In this document: positions 61,743 to 64,000 of the stretch, piece after piece | Numbering within the stretch: the stretch's first letter is position 1 | How the letters are laid out: each line of letters opens with the position of its first letter | NCBI GenBank assembly: GCA_963800135.1 | Contig: CAWCZR010000012.1 | Coordinates: forward strand, 1 to 64,000 | Source: DASPSM01 sp963800135 | Lineage (GTDB): Bacteria > Planctomycetota > Planctomycetia > Planctomycetales > Planctomycetaceae | Direction of reading: 5' to 3' | Length of the DNA: 64,000 bases | Program-made: the position numbers and the translations under genes | The notes under the pieces: model-generated | Databases searched by the model: none | What the model saw: the letters and a program-made list of their open reading frames with translations, nothing else | What the model was told of the DNA's origin: nothing

Positions 61743-62110
61743 GGGACGATCCTCCCTCGGCATGCACGAGGGCCCGAGTTGCGGCCGTAGAAGATGATCT
61801 GGAGCGCGTTTTCAACCGAGCCTGTGCTCGGCGATTGGGACGTGAGGTGCCGCATTTTGTCTTTGCGGCGGATCTGGTCAAGATCAATCGCGCGAAGCGT
61901 GCCGGGCCGTGCGCAGAGCACGAGACGTCGGGAAAGTCGCTGCGATCGAGGACCGCTCGCTCCAGAATTCCCGCTTCGGATCCCTCGCTCTCACGCTTCG
62001 GGTTGGTAAATGCGACGGACCAACCGTAAGCGTCGGCAAGGGCTCTTAGACCGCAGCGAATTCGGTCGCAGGCGCAACGCGTGACCGAGCCGAGCGGTTG
62101 TTCAGCGCGC
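61743..62110. other. Intergenic region with dispersed repeat copy B
   Basis: No gene. The repeat at 61982-62048 is the only marked feature; the promoter of the 61742 gene should be in 61750-61850. Confidence 0.4.
61982..62048. repeat. Dispersed imperfect-palindrome repeat, copy B
   Basis: Starts CCCTCGCTCTCACGCTTCGG and ends AAGGGCTCTTA. See copy A at 56456-56520 in the same orientation. Confidence 0.6.
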
Positions 62111-62147
62111 AAAAAAGCCGCCGTGGTACCCGCAATACCACGGCGGC
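62111..62147 (-). terminator. Rho-independent terminator of the secretin gene
   Basis: Twelve-base arms GCCGCCGTGGTA (62117-62128) and its complement (62136-62147) run into TTTTTT on the minus strand. A second hairpin (62206-62236, 13-base arms GCCGAGTCTCCGG) lies between it and the gene's stop. Confidence 0.85.
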
Positions 62148-62205
62148 TCAGGACCGAGAAACTGACCCGCACTCTGTACCGATCGACGAACCGATTGGCC
62201 GGCCA

Positions 62206-62236
62206 GCCGAGTCTCCGGTCGCCCCGGAGACTCGGC
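62206..62236. repeat. Perfect 13-bp-arm hairpin after the secretin gene
   Basis: GCCGAGTCTCCGG (62206-62218), loop TCGCC, CCGGAGACTCGGC (62224-62236). No T-run follows, so it may be an mRNA-stabilising hairpin or a repeat. The preceding GAACCGATTGGCCGGCCAGC resembles 50147. Confidence 0.7.
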
Positions 62237-62248
62237 GGCCGTCCCGCA

Positions 62249-64000
62249 TTACTGGTTCCCGGAGGACTCCAGGAGTTCTTCCTCTTCTTCTTGGATGATG
62301 ATTCGCGGCGTGACCATCATCATCAAGCTTTCCGCTTCACGACCGATGCCCGTGTTACGGAACAGTCGGTTGATGTACGGCAGCTGGTTCAAGATGGGAA
62401 CGCCGGCCTCGTTGCGGCCTTCCCGCAAGGTCTTGATGCCGCCCAAGAGGACCGTACCGCCGTCCGGCACGCTGACCGTCGTGATGACCGTCACCGTTTG
62501 GACGACCGGTTGTTGGACCGTGATGTTACCTACGGACAACGAGTTGGAAGTCGATGTACTGCTGGTACTGCTGGTACTTGTGGTCGACGTCGTCGTGCTT
62601 CCGCCGATGCCGCCGAAGCCCGACGAACCCGAACTACCGCCGCCGAAGCCCGTCGAACCGACCGATCCGGACGAGCCGCTGGCACCCGGGCCCGAGCCGG
62701 TCGAGCCGCTCTGGCCGGGAGCACTGACGAAAGTGAAGGTGAACACGTCCGAGATGACGTTGAACTGCGGGAAGACCGACAGTCGCACGAAGCGCCGGTC
62801 GGCCGAGACCACCGCGGCCACCCGCATCTGGACACCCGAGGGAATTTGCTCGATGACTGGCTGGAACCCGACGGCGAACACACCCACGGTGGGCGTCACG
62901 CTGACCACGAACGGCCGTTCCGTCACGTTGGCCACCGTCGCCGCCTGACCGTTGAAGAGCGTTACCTTGGGAGCAAACATGACGTTCGTTCGCGTGTCGC
63001 CCTGGGCGGCACGGATGAAGAAGAACGTCTCGATGTCGCTCAAGATGGCAAACCCGATCTGCATGCCGGCGTCCGGGTTGAAGTTACCGAACTGCGGCAC
63101 GCCGATGTCGAACGAGCCCTGCCGGAACGGAACCGTGAGGTCCTGCGAGAAGGTTGTCGGCGAATCCATGCCGACGATCGTTCCCTGGCTGGGCCACTTC
63201 TGCGTGTTGACCAGATTCAGCGGGAAGGGGAACGCGTTGAAGGGGGCGAATCCACCGGCGGTGGACGTGCTGGACGTGCTGGACGTGCTCGAGGTCGAAG
63301 TGCTGCTCGTGCTCGACGTGCTCGATGTGCTCGAGGTCGAGCTGGTGCCGGAGCTGGAGGTCGAACTCGTGCCCGACGAGCTCGTGCTCGAAGTGCTCGT
63401 GCTGGAAGTCGAGCTGAAGATCGGGGCACCGAACTGGCCCAGGCCCAGCGTCGACTGCGGCACGTTGGAGTTGACGTTGAAGTTGAAGTTCACGCCGACC
63501 GACTCGAAGAAGTCGTCGTCGACCGTGATGAACCGGCATTCGACGGTCACCTGGAGGTCCTGCAACCGCCGCAGCTGTTGCAAGAGGTCGCGGATTTCGT
63601 CATGGACCTTCTGCGTCTGACGGATGACGAGGCTCAACGTCGTGTCGACCGACTGGATGTGCCCCTGTCCGCCGCTTTCATCCCACGATTCCGGCTCGAT
63701 CGTGTTGACGATCAGATGCTTGATCGCGTCGAAATCGGGAGCCGAAGGCTGTCCGGCCGCGGCGCGAATTCCGGCCCCCGGAGCCATGCCCCCCGGGGGC
63801 GTGGCACCGACCGGCTGACCGACCTGGAACATGGCCTGCCCGGCCGCGCCCTGCGTGGTGTCGGCCGTCGGCACGATAAACTGGGCGCCGCCCGTGCCCC
63901 GCTGGAAGGGGACCGCGGCCGGCGGCGAGTTGGCAATCGGCATCACGAGGTCGGCCACCGGGTACGCCAACAGCACGGTCGTCCCCTGCTGCTTCAGGCG
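62249..64000 (-). CDS. Type II/III secretin (GspD-like), partial
   Basis: The frame enters from the right edge and ends at 62249; about 583 residues are visible. N-domain-like sequence ('DAIKHLIVNTIEPESWDESG' near 80, with 'LVIRQTQKVHDEIRDLLQQL' after it) leads to a low-complexity Ser/Thr linker (repeat at 63263-63416), then the secretin barrel with 'VTVITTVSVPDGGTVLLGGI' and 'LREGRNEAGVPILNQLPYIN' near the end, the classic secretin C-terminal block, and an acidic tail. Secretins form the outer-membrane pore of type II secretion or type IV pili. The gene extends beyond 64000, so its N-terminus is not seen. Confidence 0.9.
   Translation of the reverse strand, partial: RLKQQGTTVLLAYPVADLVMPIANSPPAAVPFQRGTGGAQFIVPTADTTQGAAGQAMFQVGQPVGATPPGGMAPGAGIRAAAGQPSAPDFDAIKHLIVNTIEPESWDESGGQGHIQSVDTTLSLVIRQTQKVHDEIRDLLQQLRRLQDLQVTVECRFITVDDDFFESVGVNFNFNVNSNVPQSTLGLGQFGAPIFSSTSSTSTSSTSSSGTSSTSSSGTSSTSSTSSTSSTSSTSTSSTSSTSSTSTAGGFAPFNAFPFPLNLVNTQKWPSQGTIVGMDSPTTFSQDLTVPFRQGSFDIGVPQFGNFNPDAGMQIGFAILSDIETFFFIRAAQGDTRTNVMFAPKVTLFNGQAATVANVTERPFVVSVTPTVGVFAVGFQPVIEQIPSGVQMRVAAVVSADRRFVRLSVFPQFNVISDVFTFTFVSAPGQSGSTGSGPGASGSSGSVGSTGFGGGSSGSSGFGGIGGSTTTSTTSTSSTSSTSTSNSLSVGNITVQQPVVQTVTVITTVSVPDGGTVLLGGIKTLREGRNEAGVPILNQLPYINRLFRNTGIGREAESLMMMVTPRIIIQEEEEELLESSGNQ
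63263..63416. repeat. Coding microsatellite (Ser/Thr linker of the secretin)
   Basis: Tandem units of about 9 bases (GTGCTCGAG / GTGCTGGAC type on the plus strand) encode a run of Ser and Thr with occasional Gly. Unit number may vary between strains and alter linker length. Confidence 0.8.

Overview
The window reads as about 64 kb of a GC-rich planctomycete (Planctomycetota) chromosome, probably a draft assembly. The support is a PVC-type membrane-bound dehydrogenase fused to a CxxCH cytochrome domain, bacterial tetrahydromethanopterin (H4MPT) C1 genes (Fae, MtdB, beta-RFAP synthase, DUF447), MJ0042-like zinc-ribbon/GYF membrane proteins, a DUF2089 regulator, a BamA-like POTRA protein, an HTTM protein and a secretin with a Ser/Thr-rich linker. 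About twenty single-base frameshifts break otherwise well-conserved genes, including the only BamA, so indel errors in the assembly are likely and most 'broken' genes outside the mobile region are probably intact in the organism.

1-16 kb is an accessory island. It starts with a partial HTH gene, a serine recombinase behind twin palindromes and an overlapping operon of small genes with an HNH nuclease. A run of tiny plus-strand membrane ORFs follows. Next, on the minus strand, come a DnaB-N/AAA (RepA-like) ATPase, HTH/excisionase-like proteins (one with four HTH-like modules) and a badly frameshifted tyrosine integrase. These abut tRNA-Ser(GCT). On the other side of the tRNA lies a second module: integrase, excisionase-like HTH and a second RepA-like ATPase, with near-identical palindromes upstream of two transcription units. 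An IS630-family element inserted at a TA closes the island; it interrupts an endonuclease/exonuclease/phosphatase-like gene.

16-31 kb begins with palindromic intergenic repeats. It then carries a double-HMA secreted protein, a large TPR protein with a TolQ/ExbB channel, and a 151-bp inverted-terminal-repeat element present twice around a small zinc-ribbon gene, flanked by a duplicated channel-gene end. After these come an FAD oxidoreductase with an aldo/keto reductase, two zinc-ribbon membrane paralogues, a membrane SGNH/TPR protein, a Flp pilin and a proline-rich TPR protein.

31-40 kb holds an SDR and the H4MPT group: beta-RFAP synthase, DUF447, then BamA, MtdB, Fae and an ATP-grasp protein. 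These fit formaldehyde capture and oxidation on H4MPT plus cofactor synthesis. 40-45 kb has an enolase-superfamily enzyme, an M50 protease and a retron-like reverse transcriptase with a hairpin-rich leader and a downstream multi-pass membrane protein, the best candidate for an undescribed system.

45-64 kb is mostly housekeeping or lineage-typical: GNAT, TPR plus DUF2089, glucose dehydrogenase, APS/PAPS reductase, a thioredoxin-like lipoprotein coupled to the PVC cytochrome, ribosomal protein L21, a Cys/His/Gly-rich secreted protein, FolP, an HTTM protein with a partner, and a secretin running off the right edge.
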